From: JALZDI01 sp035557095
Lineage (GTDB): Bacteria > Actinomycetota > Actinomycetes > Propionibacteriales > Nocardioidaceae
Direction: 5' to 3'
Assembly (NCBI GenBank): GCA_035557095.1
Contig: DATMEB010000105.1
Coordinates: 58,890 to 122,889 of the forward strand
DNA length: 64,000 nucleotides
Shown here: piece by piece, positions 8,628 to 17,195 of the stretch
How positions within the stretch are numbered: position 1 is the first letter of the stretch
Layout of the letters: the number at the start of each line of letters is the position of its first letter
Notes under the pieces: generated by a model
Seen by the model: the letters and a program-made list of their open reading frames with translations, nothing else
Databases searched by the model: none
Told to the model about the DNA's origin: nothing
Translations under genes and position numbers: made by a program

Positions 8628-9637
8628 AGTGTCGACTCACGGGGGACGAGACGGGTGGGCATGCGGAGCAGCCCGGTGTGGGGTGATCCGGAGATCGCGT
8701 CGAGCAACAGCTGCGCGGTCCGGCGCCCCAGCTCCTCGAGCTCGAGGTCGACCGTGGTCAACGGCGGTCGGCTGGCCTGCGCCATGACCTCCCAGTTGTC
8801 GAAGCCGGTGACGGCGACATCGTCGGGCACGGTCCGGCCGAGCTCGCGAAGGCGGTCGCACACCCCGCGCGCGATCTGGTCGCTTCCACAGGTGATCGCG
8901 TCGAGCCGCGGCCACTGCCGCAGCGCACGGTCGACCGCGTGCCTGCCCCAGCGCTCGCTCCACTCACCGAACAGCGGGGTTCCGACGAACGCGTCGCCCG
9001 CGGACTCGGCCGCGGCCGCGGCGCGCTCGGTGGCGCTGAGGTGGCGCTCGGGCCCGGTGACGTGGACGACGCGCTCACGTCCGAGCTCGAGCAGATGCTC
9101 GACCGCCAGCGCGGCGCCGCCGCGGTCGTCGACGACCACAGACGGGTGCGAGGCGTCCATCGACGGGTTGAAGGCGTACACCACCGGGATGGGTACCGAG
9201 ATGGGTTCGCGCGGCTCGGTTCGCCGTCCGGTCACGATGATCCCGTCGACGCGGCGCGCCATCAGCGAGCGGATGTAGTGCCGTTCGCGCAGCGGGTCGT
9301 CACGGGTGTCGCAGAGCAGCATCGCCATCTCGCCGGCACTGAGCGCGTCCTCCGCACCGAGCATGATCGGGATGCTGAACCGGCCGGTGCTGTCGGTCGT
9401 GACCAGACCGACGGTGTAGCTGCGACCCGACGCGAGTGCCCGGCCGCGACCGTCGGGGGTGAAGCCGAGCTGCTCGGCGGCCCGGCGGACTCGTTCGCGG
9501 GTGCTGACGCGCAGCTGGCCGGTGTCGTTGAGCGCCTTCGACGCCGTGCTGGGGGAAACCCCAGCCAGCGCTGCTACGTCGACGATGCGGGGCACGGAAT
9601 GCGGACCGCTGGGCGATGAGGACACCGTGGACGTCAT
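8618..9637 (-). CDS. LacI-family transcriptional regulator
   Basis: A 339-aa repressor. The helix-turn-helix is PRIVDVAALAGVSPSTASKA with hinge helix RERVRRAAEQLGFTPDGRGR, followed by a full sugar-binding-like effector domain (YTVGLVTTDSTGRFSIPIML, MARRVDGIIVTGRR, DAITCGSDQIARGV, DVAVTGFDNWEVM). The ATG at 9637 was chosen because the open frame upstream of it would overlap the divergent GH127 gene and has no LacI-like sequence. It lies head-to-head with the arabinofuranosidase/ABC operon, and a pseudo-palindrome overlaps that operon's start site. The likely effector is an arabinose-containing sugar, by inference only. Confidence 0.93.
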   Translation of the reverse strand: MTSTVSSSPSGPHSVPRIVDVAALAGVSPSTASKALNDTGQLRVSTRERVRRAAEQLGFTPDGRGRALASGRSYTVGLVTTDSTGRFSIPIMLGAEDALSAGEMAMLLCDTRDDPLRERHYIRSLMARRVDGIIVTGRRTEPREPISVPIPVVYAFNPSMDASHPSVVVDDRGGAALAVEHLLELGRERVVHVTGPERHLSATERAAAAAESAGDAFVGTPLFGEWSERWGRHAVDRALRQWPRLDAITCGSDQIARGVCDRLRELGRTVPDDVAVTGFDNWEVMAQASRPPLTTVDLELEELGRRTAQLLLDAISGSPHTGLLRMPTRLVPRESTLGT

Positions 9638-9736
9638 CGTGGCCAGCCCCCTTCCGAGTTTTCGTGTTTCCGTGTGGCCCGGGGACAGCGTACCCAAGAG
9701 CCGACGACGGTGCCCGCTTTTGCGCTGCTCATGGGG

Positions 9737-9785
9737 TTGACGCTTCCGGGGGTGCTGCGTAGGTTCACTCCGGAAAACGTGTTCC
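9737..9785 (+). promoter_or_regulatory. Promoter and LacI-type operator of the GH127 operon
   Basis: TTGACG (9737-9742) and TAGGTT (9760-9765) are spaced by 17 bases, a good vegetative promoter. The pseudo-palindrome GGAAAACGTGTTCC (9772-9785), centred on the CG of ACGT, begins where transcription should start. This is a classic position for LacI-family repression, and the divergent LacI gene at 9637 is the natural candidate. The site has one mismatch per arm. Confidence 0.6.
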
Positions 9786-9809
9786 TGATTTTCTGCGACG
9801 GGTGGCGCC

Positions 9810-11780
9810 ATGACTTCACTGACCTCCTCCGGCGGTACCGCCGAGCAGCAGTCGACCCGCCCCGGCGGCGGCTCGCCCGCCAGCCCCACCACGTCGGCGG
9901 CGGTCCGCTGGCGCCCCCTGCCACTCGGCGCCGCGAGCATCACGGGTGGCTTCTGGGCCCCCCGGCAGGACGCGAACGCTGACGCGGCCGTTCCCGCCGG
10001 GCGGGAGCGACTGGAGTCCGCGGGCAACCTGCAGAACCTGCGGGTGGCAGCGGGGGCGGCCGAGGGCACGGCGGTCGGACCGGTGTTCGCGGACTCCGAC
10101 GTCTACAAGTGGCTCGAGGCGGCCGCGTGGGAGTACGGCCGGCGTCCCGCGGACGACCTGCTGCGGATGCAGCGCGAAGTCACCGCCCTGGTAGCCCAGG
10201 CCCAGGCCGATGACGGCTACCTCGACTCCGTGGTGCAGGTGCGCTACGGACGCGACGGCCGCTACCAGGACCTCCCGTGGAGCCACGAGCACTACTGTGC
10301 CGGCCACCTGATGCAGGCCGCCGTCGCGCAGGCCCGGTGCACCGGTGACCGGGCACTGCTCGACGTCGCGGTCCGGGTCGCCGACCACCTCGTCGCGACC
10401 TTCGGCGAGGACCTCCGGCACGACGTCGACGGGCACCCCGTGGTCGAGATGGGGCTGGTGGAGCTCTACCGCGAGACCGGCGAGCGCGGCTACCTCGACC
10501 TGGCCAGATACTTCGTGGACGCACGCGGGCACGGCCTGATCGAGTCCTACGGCCAGGAGCCCACGTACTTCTCCGACCGCGTCCCGGTGCGGGAGGCGAC
10601 GACCGTCGAGGGGCACGCCGTGCGCGCCGTCTACCTTGCCGCCGGTGCAGCCGATGTCGCGGCGGAGCTCGGCGACAAGGAGCTGCTGGCGGCGCTGGAG
10701 ACCCAGTTCGACCACATGATGGCCACGAAGACCTACCTGACCGGCGGCCTGGGCGCCCGCTGGGAGGGCGAGTCCTTCGGCGACGAGTACGAGCTGCCGG
10801 CCGACCGCGCGTACGCAGAGACGTGTGCGGCGATCGGCGGCGTCCAGTGGGCCTGGCGGATGTTGCTCGCCACCGGCGACCCCAAGTACGCCGACGCCGC
10901 GGAGCGCATGCTGTTCAACGGCTTCCTGGCCGGGGTGTCGCTGGCCGGTGACGAGTACTTCTACGTCAACCCGCTGCAGCTGCGCGGCGGTGCGCACCCG
11001 CACGGCAACCGCAGCCCGGCGCACGGTCGCCGGGGATGGTTCGACTGCGCGTGCTGCCCGCCCAACATCATGCGCACGTTCGCGAGCCTCTCCGGCTATC
11101 TCGCGAGCAGCGACAGCCAGGGCGTGCAGGTGCACCAGTTCGCCACCGGAGCGCTGGCGGCCCGCGTGGGTGCCGGTGAGGTGCGCGTGGCGGTGGAGAC
11201 CGACTACCCGTGGGACGGCATGGTCCGGGTGCAGGTCGAGGAGACCGGCCCCGAGGCATGGACGCTGTCCCTGCGGGTCCCCGGCTGGGCGAGCGGGGCA
11301 ACGATGGTGGTCCAGGGCGAGGAGGTGGCAGCGACCCCCGGGGAGTACGCGCAGGTCACCCGCACATGGGCCGCCGGCGACGTCGTCGAGCTGCGCCTTC
11401 CGATGCAGGTGCGGGTCACCGACGCCCACCCGCGGATCGACGCGGTCCGCGGCTGCGTCGCGCTCGAGCGCGGTCCGCTGGTCTACACGGTCGAGCAGGC
11501 CGACCAGCCCGACGGTGTGGCTGTCGACGACCTGCGCCTGGTCGCCGGCGCCGACGTGTCGGCCTCCCACGACCCCGACCTGCTCGCCGGCGTCACCGTG
11601 CTGACCACTACGGGACGGGTCGGCAGCGGTGACGTCCAGCCTGCCTGGCCGTACTCCTCGGCCACCTCGGTCGACACCGCACGGGCCGACGGCGAGGAGG
11701 TGCCGGTCGTCGCGCTGCCGTACTACGCATGGGCCAACCGCGGGGTCGGTGCCATGCGGGTCTGGCTGCCACGGGCCTGA
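9810..11780 (+). CDS. GH127 beta-L-arabinofuranosidase
   Basis: Glycoside hydrolase family 127 (formerly DUF1680), 656 aa. The (alpha/alpha)6 barrel opens with ITGGFWAPRQ and contains the family segment YAETCAAIGGVQWAWRML. The zinc/catalytic residues known from Bifidobacterium HypBA1 (Glu338, Cys340, Cys417, Cys418) match E337, C339, C415 and C416 here; C415 in WFDCACCPPNIMR would be the unusual cysteine nucleophile. No signal peptide is evident, so it should act inside the cell on imported oligosaccharides. It leads an operon with an ABC binding protein and two permeases, with a LacI gene head-to-head. Some relatives cleave other furanosides, so the exact linkage is inferred. Confidence 0.9.
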   Translation: MTSLTSSGGTAEQQSTRPGGGSPASPTTSAAVRWRPLPLGAASITGGFWAPRQDANADAAVPAGRERLESAGNLQNLRVAAGAAEGTAVGPVFADSDVYKWLEAAAWEYGRRPADDLLRMQREVTALVAQAQADDGYLDSVVQVRYGRDGRYQDLPWSHEHYCAGHLMQAAVAQARCTGDRALLDVAVRVADHLVATFGEDLRHDVDGHPVVEMGLVELYRETGERGYLDLARYFVDARGHGLIESYGQEPTYFSDRVPVREATTVEGHAVRAVYLAAGAADVAAELGDKELLAALETQFDHMMATKTYLTGGLGARWEGESFGDEYELPADRAYAETCAAIGGVQWAWRMLLATGDPKYADAAERMLFNGFLAGVSLAGDEYFYVNPLQLRGGAHPHGNRSPAHGRRGWFDCACCPPNIMRTFASLSGYLASSDSQGVQVHQFATGALAARVGAGEVRVAVETDYPWDGMVRVQVEETGPEAWTLSLRVPGWASGATMVVQGEEVAATPGEYAQVTRTWAAGDVVELRLPMQVRVTDAHPRIDAVRGCVALERGPLVYTVEQADQPDGVAVDDLRLVAGADVSASHDPDLLAGVTVLTTTGRVGSGDVQPAWPYSSATSVDTARADGEEVPVVALPYYAWANRGVGAMRVWLPRA

Positions 11781-11802
11781 GGTCTGCGGAAAGGAGCAGG
11801 TG

Positions 11803-13116
11803 ATGCGATACACCCGCCGCCGCTTTCTGGCGCTCGCCGGCGCCGTCGCCGCAGGCGGTGTGCTGCCCGGGTGCAGCTCGGTGCTCCCGGCACCGAACGT
11901 CACCGCCCCCGGCTTCGGGACCAACGCCCGGGGGACGGTCAAGGTGTGGTGCCGCTCGGCCACCCAGACCGGGCTCACCTCGCTCGTCGACCGGTTCAAC
12001 GCCGCGCAGAACCAACTGCTCGTCGAGCTCACGCCCGTGCTCGACGAGCAGTACGTCACCAAGCTCGCCACCGCGATCCGGGGCCGTTCCGTGCCCGACC
12101 TGGTCGACTTCGACGACATCAACTCGATGCTGTTCATCTACCGGGACGCGTTCACCGACCTGACCGACCCCATCAGCGAGCTCGAATTCGCGGGCCGGCT
12201 CAGCCCGGGCCACCTCCGCCTGGCCACGCGCAACGGGCGGCAGTACGGCGTCCCGTACCTCGCAGACAACTCGCTGCTGTGGTGCAACACCGAGCTGTTC
12301 GACCGGGCGGGCCTCGACGTGGACGAGTCCACGAAGGCGTTCGACGGCCTGCTCGACGCGGCGCGCCGTATCCGTGCGCTGGGCGACGACATCTACGCCT
12401 GGAGCTTCACGGGCAACAACCCCGGCGCGCTCGGGTTCGTCGTGCAGCCGATGGTGTGGGCGGCCGGGACCGACCTGATCAAGGGCCCCATCGGCGCGCA
12501 GTCGGGCAACATCCGCGGCAACGACGTGGTGCAGAGCATGCTCGAGTTCTACCGGCAGCTCTGGGTCGACGACCTCGTGTCGCAGAGATGCTTCTCCGAC
12601 GACGGCGCCTCCTGGGGCAGCGACTTCCTCGCCGGTACGGTCGGGATGTTCCCGTCCAACTACTTCGCCGTTGTCGCCGCGTCCGACGAGGCGTTCCAGA
12701 AGCGGGTCACGTCACGGTTGTTGTGCGGACCGGACGGCGGTGCGGCGTTCTTCGACGGCGGCGACAACATGTGCATCCCGCGGGGCGCCACGAACGCATC
12801 CGGTGCGTGGGAGTTCGTGAAGTTCGCGCTCACCGTGCAGCAGCAGTCACAGCTGCCGGCGGGCGGGTACACGCCGGTGCGTTCCGACGTGGTGTCGCCG
12901 GAGTTTCGCCGGGAGTCACCGCTGGCGACCCTGCCGCTGGAACGGATCGAGGAGGGCTACGCGCCGACGACGCTGTCGTACAACCTGCTCTACAACCAGC
13001 CCGACGGGCCCTGGCTGCAGATGTTCCGCCGTGCCGTGTTCGACGGACAGGTCACCGCGGCCATGGCAGAGGCCCAGTCGTCCTTCGACCGCATCCTGGA
13101 ACTGGGGCAAGCATGA
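11803..13116 (+). CDS. Sugar ABC transporter solute-binding lipoprotein, Tat-type signal
   Basis: Family 1 extracellular binding protein of 437 aa. The signal peptide carries twin arginines followed by a hydrophobic run and a lipobox cysteine (TRRRFLALAG ... GVLPGCSS), suggesting Tat export and lipid anchoring. The mature part shows TVKVWCRSATQTGLTSLVDR and GVPYLADNSLLWCNTELFDR, typical of oligosaccharide-binding proteins. The ATG at 11803 has AAGGAG seven bases upstream and sits 22 bases after the GH127 stop; an open frame upstream merely overlaps GH127. The permease ATG overlaps its stop. It probably delivers arabinose-bearing oligosaccharides to the cognate permeases. Confidence 0.9.
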   Translation: MRYTRRRFLALAGAVAAGGVLPGCSSVLPAPNVTAPGFGTNARGTVKVWCRSATQTGLTSLVDRFNAAQNQLLVELTPVLDEQYVTKLATAIRGRSVPDLVDFDDINSMLFIYRDAFTDLTDPISELEFAGRLSPGHLRLATRNGRQYGVPYLADNSLLWCNTELFDRAGLDVDESTKAFDGLLDAARRIRALGDDIYAWSFTGNNPGALGFVVQPMVWAAGTDLIKGPIGAQSGNIRGNDVVQSMLEFYRQLWVDDLVSQRCFSDDGASWGSDFLAGTVGMFPSNYFAVVAASDEAFQKRVTSRLLCGPDGGAAFFDGGDNMCIPRGATNASGAWEFVKFALTVQQQSQLPAGGYTPVRSDVVSPEFRRESPLATLPLERIEEGYAPTTLSYNLLYNQPDGPWLQMFRRAVFDGQVTAAMAEAQSSFDRILELGQA

Positions 13117-14045
13117 CCACGCTCGCGTCGCGAACCGCCACCCCGACCGAGACCGGCGGGGCGACCCGGCGCCGGGGCTCGCTGACGCACCCGGACCGCA
13201 CGGCGCTGCTCCTGGTGGCGCCGGCGGTGATCTTCGTCGTGGTGTTCGTGCTGATCCCGCTGGTGTTCGCCGTCGTGATCTCGCTGACGAACTGGCCGCT
13301 GATCGGCACGGTGGAGTTCGTCGGCCTGGACAACTACGCGGCCATCCCCTCGGACGCGACGTTCGTCAAGTCCGTGCTCTACACCCTGCTGTACACCGCG
13401 ATCGTCACCGGCCCGATCCTCGTGCTCGGCTACGCCATGGCGGTGCTGGTGCGGGCGCCGCGACGCGGCTCAACCCTGCTGCGCACCGTCCTGTTCCTGC
13501 CGTTCGTGGTCGGCTTGTCCACCATCAGCTTCATGACGGTGCTGGAGGCGCAGCCGGACAGCGGCGCGGTCAACCTGCTGCTCGAGGCGGTCGGGATCAC
13601 CGACGGTTCCACCGCCTGGCTCGTCGACGGGCCGTTGGCGACCGGGCTGATCTGTGTGCTCGTGATCTGGGGTGTCTCCGGCCTGACCATGGTCCTGCTG
13701 ATGTCGGGCATGCACGCGATCCCCGACGAGGTCTACGAGTCGGCGGAGCTCGACGGCGCCGGCTGGTGGCAGCGCGAGCGGAACGTGACCATCCCGATGC
13801 TGCGCAAGACGATCGCGATGGCGGTGATCATCTCCGTGATCGGCTCGCTGCTGGCGTTCACGCAGTTCTACATCCTCACCAAGGGCGGGCCGGGCACCGA
13901 CACGATGACGGTCGTCAACTACATCTACAACCGCGCGTTCGTGCAGCTCCAGCTCGGCGCGGCGGGCGCGCTGTCGGTCGTCCTCGTGGCGGTCGTCGGT
14001 CTGGTCACCGCCACGCAGTTCTGGCTCCTGCGGGACCGGGACTAG
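13113..14045 (+). CDS. Sugar ABC transporter permease, MalF type
   Basis: A 310-aa membrane subunit of the second CUT1 importer. The ATG overlaps the stop of the binding protein gene (ATGA), so translation is coupled. Six hydrophobic segments start with TALLLVAPAVIFVVVFVLIP; the ATPase-docking loop is EVYESAELDGAGWWQRERNV (about residues 208-227). A gap of 23 bases separates it from the second permease. No ATPase gene follows, as in the first sugar operon, implying a shared ATPase encoded elsewhere. Confidence 0.92.
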   Translation: MTTLASRTATPTETGGATRRRGSLTHPDRTALLLVAPAVIFVVVFVLIPLVFAVVISLTNWPLIGTVEFVGLDNYAAIPSDATFVKSVLYTLLYTAIVTGPILVLGYAMAVLVRAPRRGSTLLRTVLFLPFVVGLSTISFMTVLEAQPDSGAVNLLLEAVGITDGSTAWLVDGPLATGLICVLVIWGVSGLTMVLLMSGMHAIPDEVYESAELDGAGWWQRERNVTIPMLRKTIAMAVIISVIGSLLAFTQFYILTKGGPGTDTMTVVNYIYNRAFVQLQLGAAGALSVVLVAVVGLVTATQFWLLRDRD

Positions 14046-14068
14046 GACGAGCGAGAGGACCCAGAGTC

Positions 14069-14929
14069 ATGGCCGTCAGCGTGGAGATGCGTCGAGACAC
14101 CCGAGTGAAGCACCTGCTGTACCTCATCGGCGGAGGTGGCGCCGTCGTCGTCTTCCTGGTGCCGCTGGCCTGGGCGATGCTGCGCTCCGTGCAGCCGAAC
14201 TCCGTGATCGTCGCGACGCCGGACCCCTCGACGTTCTTCGACTTCACGCTGGAGAACTTCCGCGCGATCGCCGACGGGCCTGGCAACGTCATCCGGTCCG
14301 TCTACAACAGCCTGGTCGTGTCGCTCGGGACCGCGGCGCTGACGACCCTGCTCGCGACCCTGGCCGGCTACGGGTTCGCGCGGTTCGGCTTCCGGCAGGG
14401 ACCGTTCCTGTTCGCGTTGGTCGTGGTGTCGATGATGGTGCCGTTCCAGGCCATTCTCACACCGCTGTACCTCGAGCTGAACGCGATGCGGCTGACCGAC
14501 AGCCTGCTCGGCCTGGTGCTGTTCAACACCACGGTGAACCTGCCGTTCGGCGTGTTCGTGATGCGCAACGCGTTCTCCGCCGTACCCGGGGAGCTCGAGG
14601 ACTCCGCGCACGTCGACGGTGCGGGCACGCTGCGCATCATCGGCTCGGTGCTGCGACCCCTGATCACACCGGGCGCAGCGACGGTTGCGCTGTACGCGTT
14701 CCTGGCGTCGTGGACGGAGTTCCTCGGTGCGCTCACGTTCCTGACCCGAGACGAGCTCTACACCCTGCCGGTGTCCCTGGTGAACCTGCAGTCCGGCTCG
14801 TACGGCGCGATCAACTTCGGCTACCTCGTGGCGGGCTCGGTGATCGCGATGGTCCCCTGCATCGTGCTGTACGTCGCGCTGCAGCGGTACTACGTCTCCG
14901 GAATCGCGGTCGGCGCGGTCAAGGGCTGA
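14069..14929 (+). CDS. Sugar ABC transporter permease, MalG type
   Basis: A 286-aa membrane subunit. After a short basic tail (RRDTRVKH) the first segment is LLYLIGGGGAVVVFLVPLAW, then a periplasmic loop and five further segments. The docking loop reads ELEDSAHVDGAGTLRIIGSV (about residues 175-194). The ATG at 14069 follows a GAGAGGA ribosome site; the open frame further upstream only shadows the preceding permease. It ends the GH127 operon; a short GC-rich inverted repeat (GGCGAG ... CTCGC, about 14931-14949) follows and may slow transcription before the LysR gene. Confidence 0.92.
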   Translation: MAVSVEMRRDTRVKHLLYLIGGGGAVVVFLVPLAWAMLRSVQPNSVIVATPDPSTFFDFTLENFRAIADGPGNVIRSVYNSLVVSLGTAALTTLLATLAGYGFARFGFRQGPFLFALVVVSMMVPFQAILTPLYLELNAMRLTDSLLGLVLFNTTVNLPFGVFVMRNAFSAVPGELEDSAHVDGAGTLRIIGSVLRPLITPGAATVALYAFLASWTEFLGALTFLTRDELYTLPVSLVNLQSGSYGAINFGYLVAGSVIAMVPCIVLYVALQRYYVSGIAVGAVKG

Positions 14930-14956
14930 GGCGAGAGCACACGCTCGCGCCATTGG

Positions 14957-14969
14957 TAGGCTGCGCCTA
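14957..14969 (+). promoter_or_regulatory. Candidate LysR-type operator upstream of its own gene
   Basis: An inverted repeat TAGG-CTGCG-CCTA lies 25 bases before the LysR ATG. The same architecture, with longer arms, recurs upstream of the dehydrogenase gene at 15939-15957. This supports one regulator acting on both promoters. Confidence 0.5.
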
Positions 14970-14993
14970 TCATTTCCGGTGGCGGAGGATGCC

Positions 14994-15920
14994 ATGGACG
15001 CCCGACAGCTGACGTACTTCCTGGCGATCGTCGAGCATCTGAACTTCGGCCGCGCCGCCGAACAGCTGCACCTCGCCCAGCCGTCGCTGTCCCAGGCGAT
15101 GAGCAACCTCGAGCGGGAGCTCGGGGTGCCGCTCTTCCACCGGGTAGGTCGCGGCATCGTGCTCAGCGACGCCGGCGCACAGCTCGTCGAGCCCGCCCGG
15201 CAGGTCCTGCGCGGCCTGGACTCCGCGAAGGCCGCGGTTCAGTCCGCACAGGGCCTCCAGCACGGCCGGGTCGAGCTCGTCTCGACGCCGAGTCCGGGGA
15301 TGGAGCCGCTGTCGACCATCATCCGCGACTTCAGCGCCGCGTACCCGGCTATGTCGGTGACCGCCGACGCCGCCTTCACCCCCGAGGAGGTCGTTCAGGC
15401 GGTGAAGGCCGGTCGGGCCGAGATCGGGCTGTTGGGCGCCGCGTCTTCCCCGGACACCAGCGGCCTGCGGGTCCTCCCCGTCGAAGAGCAGGAGCTGGTC
15501 CTGCTGTCACCACCGGACAGCCCGGACCGACCGTCCGGGAGGAGAGGCCGGCGGCCGACCGGCAAGGTCGCATCGCTACGGCGCACCGACCTGGCCGGCA
15601 TGCGACTGATCGTGAGCAAACCGGGGAGCGTGATGAGGCAGCTCGTCGACGAGGTTCTCGCCAGCGGGGTGGACGCACAGATCGTGGTCGAGGTCGAGCA
15701 TCGGACGTCCATCCTGCCGATGGTCCTGGCCGGCATCGGCCATGCGGTGATGCCGTCCTCGTGGAGCCCGCTGGCGCAGCGGGCCGGTGCACGCGTCCGC
15801 AACATCGAGCCCGCTTCGGTGCTGCGCATCGCGATGGTCGCGCGGGACGCCGCCCTCACCCCTGCCGCTCGTGCCTTCATCGAGTGCGCCGAGCGGTACG
15901 CCGCACGCGAGGCGTCCTGA
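14994..15920 (+). CDS. LysR-family transcriptional regulator
   Basis: A 308-aa regulator with an N-terminal winged helix-turn-helix (MDARQLTYFLAIVEHLNFGR, then LAQPSLSQAMSNLERELGV) and a C-terminal ligand-binding domain of two alpha/beta lobes. The ATG at 14994 is favoured over the GTG at 14979 because GGAGG (14983-14987) is well placed for it. Residues about 178-200 form a short basic insertion (RPSGRRGRRPTGK) in the effector domain. The next gene encodes a tartrate/D-malate-type dehydrogenase, and matching inverted repeats precede both genes, so it probably activates that enzyme in response to a hydroxy-dicarboxylic acid. The effector identity is inferred. Confidence 0.92.
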   Translation: MDARQLTYFLAIVEHLNFGRAAEQLHLAQPSLSQAMSNLERELGVPLFHRVGRGIVLSDAGAQLVEPARQVLRGLDSAKAAVQSAQGLQHGRVELVSTPSPGMEPLSTIIRDFSAAYPAMSVTADAAFTPEEVVQAVKAGRAEIGLLGAASSPDTSGLRVLPVEEQELVLLSPPDSPDRPSGRRGRRPTGKVASLRRTDLAGMRLIVSKPGSVMRQLVDEVLASGVDAQIVVEVEHRTSILPMVLAGIGHAVMPSSWSPLAQRAGARVRNIEPASVLRIAMVARDAALTPAARAFIECAERYAAREAS

Positions 15921-15938
15921 GCGACCGCGGCAACATGT

Positions 15939-15957
15939 CGATAGGAATGTCCTATCG
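15939..15957 (+). promoter_or_regulatory. Candidate LysR-type operator before the dehydrogenase gene
   Basis: A perfect inverted repeat CGATAGG-AATGT-CCTATCG, with 7-base arms and a 5-base centre, fits the T-N11-A style of LysR sites (ATAGG-N5-CCTAT). It lies 90 bases before the dehydrogenase ATG, a suitable place for an activator. A shorter copy of the core is seen at 14957-14969. Confidence 0.65.
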
Positions 15958-16046
15958 GAGGCATCGCCAACGCGTCTTGGACAGGCGACCGGGTGCCGCG
16001 GTTCACTGCGGTGGCAGACCGCAGCACTCGTCCAGACGGAGACCCC

Positions 16047-17153
16047 ATGACCGCTCAGCAGACGTTCCGCATCGCCGCCATCCCCGCCGATGGAGTCGGT
16101 GCGGAGGTCGTCGAAGCCGGCCGCGCCGTTCTCGATGCCCTTGCCGACGCTTCCGGGGGCCGCTTCGCCTTCGAGTGGGAGCAGTTCCCCTGGGGCTCCG
16201 ACTACTACGCCCAGCACGGCACGATGATGGCCGACGACGGCCTCGACCAGCTCAAGGAGTTCGACGCCATCTACTTCGGCGCCGTTGGCTGGCCGACCGT
16301 CCCGGACCACATCAGCCTGTGGGGTCTGCGGCTGAAGATCTGCCAGAGCTTCGATCAGTGGGCCAACGTGCGCCCCGTCGAGTTCCTGCCCGGCATCCAG
16401 AGCCCGCTCCGCACGAGTGACGACACCGAGCTCAACTGGGTCGTCGTGCGCGAGAACTCCGAGGGCGAGTACGCCGGCCTGGGCGGTCGCAACTTCAGCA
16501 GCCGTGGCGACGGAGGCGAGATCGCCGTCCAGTCCGCCCTGTTCACCGAGGTCGGGTGCGAGCGCATCCTGCGGTTCGCGTTCGACCTGGCACGCACCCG
16601 TACCCGCAAGAAGGTCTCCAGCGTCACCAAGAGCAACGCCCAGCAGTACGGCATGGTGCTCTGGGACGACGTCTTCAAGAAGGTCGCCGTCGACTACCCC
16701 GACGTCGAGACCGAGAGTGTGCTCGTCGACGCCATGGCCGCCAAGTTCGTCCTCGACCCCGCGGATCTCTCCGTCGTCGTCGCGTCCAACCTCAACGCCG
16801 ACATCCTCTCCGACCTCGGCAGCGCCCTCGCGGGCAGCCTCGGCCTCGCCGCCAGCGCCAACCTCAACCCCGAGCGTCGCTTCCCCTCCATGTTCGAGCC
16901 CGTCCACGGATCTGCGCCCGACATCGCCGGTAAGGGGATCTGCAACCCCGTCGGTGCCATCGGCAGTGCGGCCCTCATGCTCGAGCACTTCGGGCTCGAC
17001 GACGAGGCGAAGGCCGTCCGGCGCGCCATCGAGGCCACCACTGGCAACGGAGTCCGCACCCGTGACGTCGGCGGTACGGCGTCCACCACCGAAGTCACGA
17101 CCGCGATCATCGAGCACGTCCTCGACAGCTTGGCCGTTTCTCGCCGGGGCTGA
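16047..17153 (+). CDS. Tartrate dehydrogenase / D-malate dehydrogenase (decarboxylating) family protein
   Basis: NAD-dependent beta-decarboxylating dehydrogenase of 368 aa, related to isopropylmalate and isocitrate dehydrogenases. It has the nucleotide/metal-binding segments IAAIPADGVGAEVVEAGRAV, WVVVRENSEGEYAGLGG (ENSEGEY hallmark) and LNADILSDLGSALAGSLGLA with metal-binding aspartates, then FEPVHGSAPDIAGKGICNPV. The SFDQWANVRPVEFLPG segment resembles TtuC/DmlA enzymes rather than LeuB. The substrate would be tartrate, D-malate or a related 2-hydroxy acid. The ATG at 16047 is preferred to an upstream GTG at 15993 because it begins the conserved sequence. It lies downstream of the LysR gene and has its own LysR-type inverted repeat. 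Confidence 0.88.
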   Translation: MTAQQTFRIAAIPADGVGAEVVEAGRAVLDALADASGGRFAFEWEQFPWGSDYYAQHGTMMADDGLDQLKEFDAIYFGAVGWPTVPDHISLWGLRLKICQSFDQWANVRPVEFLPGIQSPLRTSDDTELNWVVVRENSEGEYAGLGGRNFSSRGDGGEIAVQSALFTEVGCERILRFAFDLARTRTRKKVSSVTKSNAQQYGMVLWDDVFKKVAVDYPDVETESVLVDAMAAKFVLDPADLSVVVASNLNADILSDLGSALAGSLGLAASANLNPERRFPSMFEPVHGSAPDIAGKGICNPVGAIGSAALMLEHFGLDDEAKAVRRAIEATTGNGVRTRDVGGTASTTEVTTAIIEHVLDSLAVSRRG

Positions 17154-17195
17154 CATCGGGGCCCGGCAGGCGACGCGACAAGGCCACACCGCGGC

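Noticed and set aside
9816..12137. A 773-codon open frame antisense to the GH127 gene
   Set aside because: Same reason: the plus strand has the conserved catalytic residues at the expected positions and the minus frame shows no family pattern.
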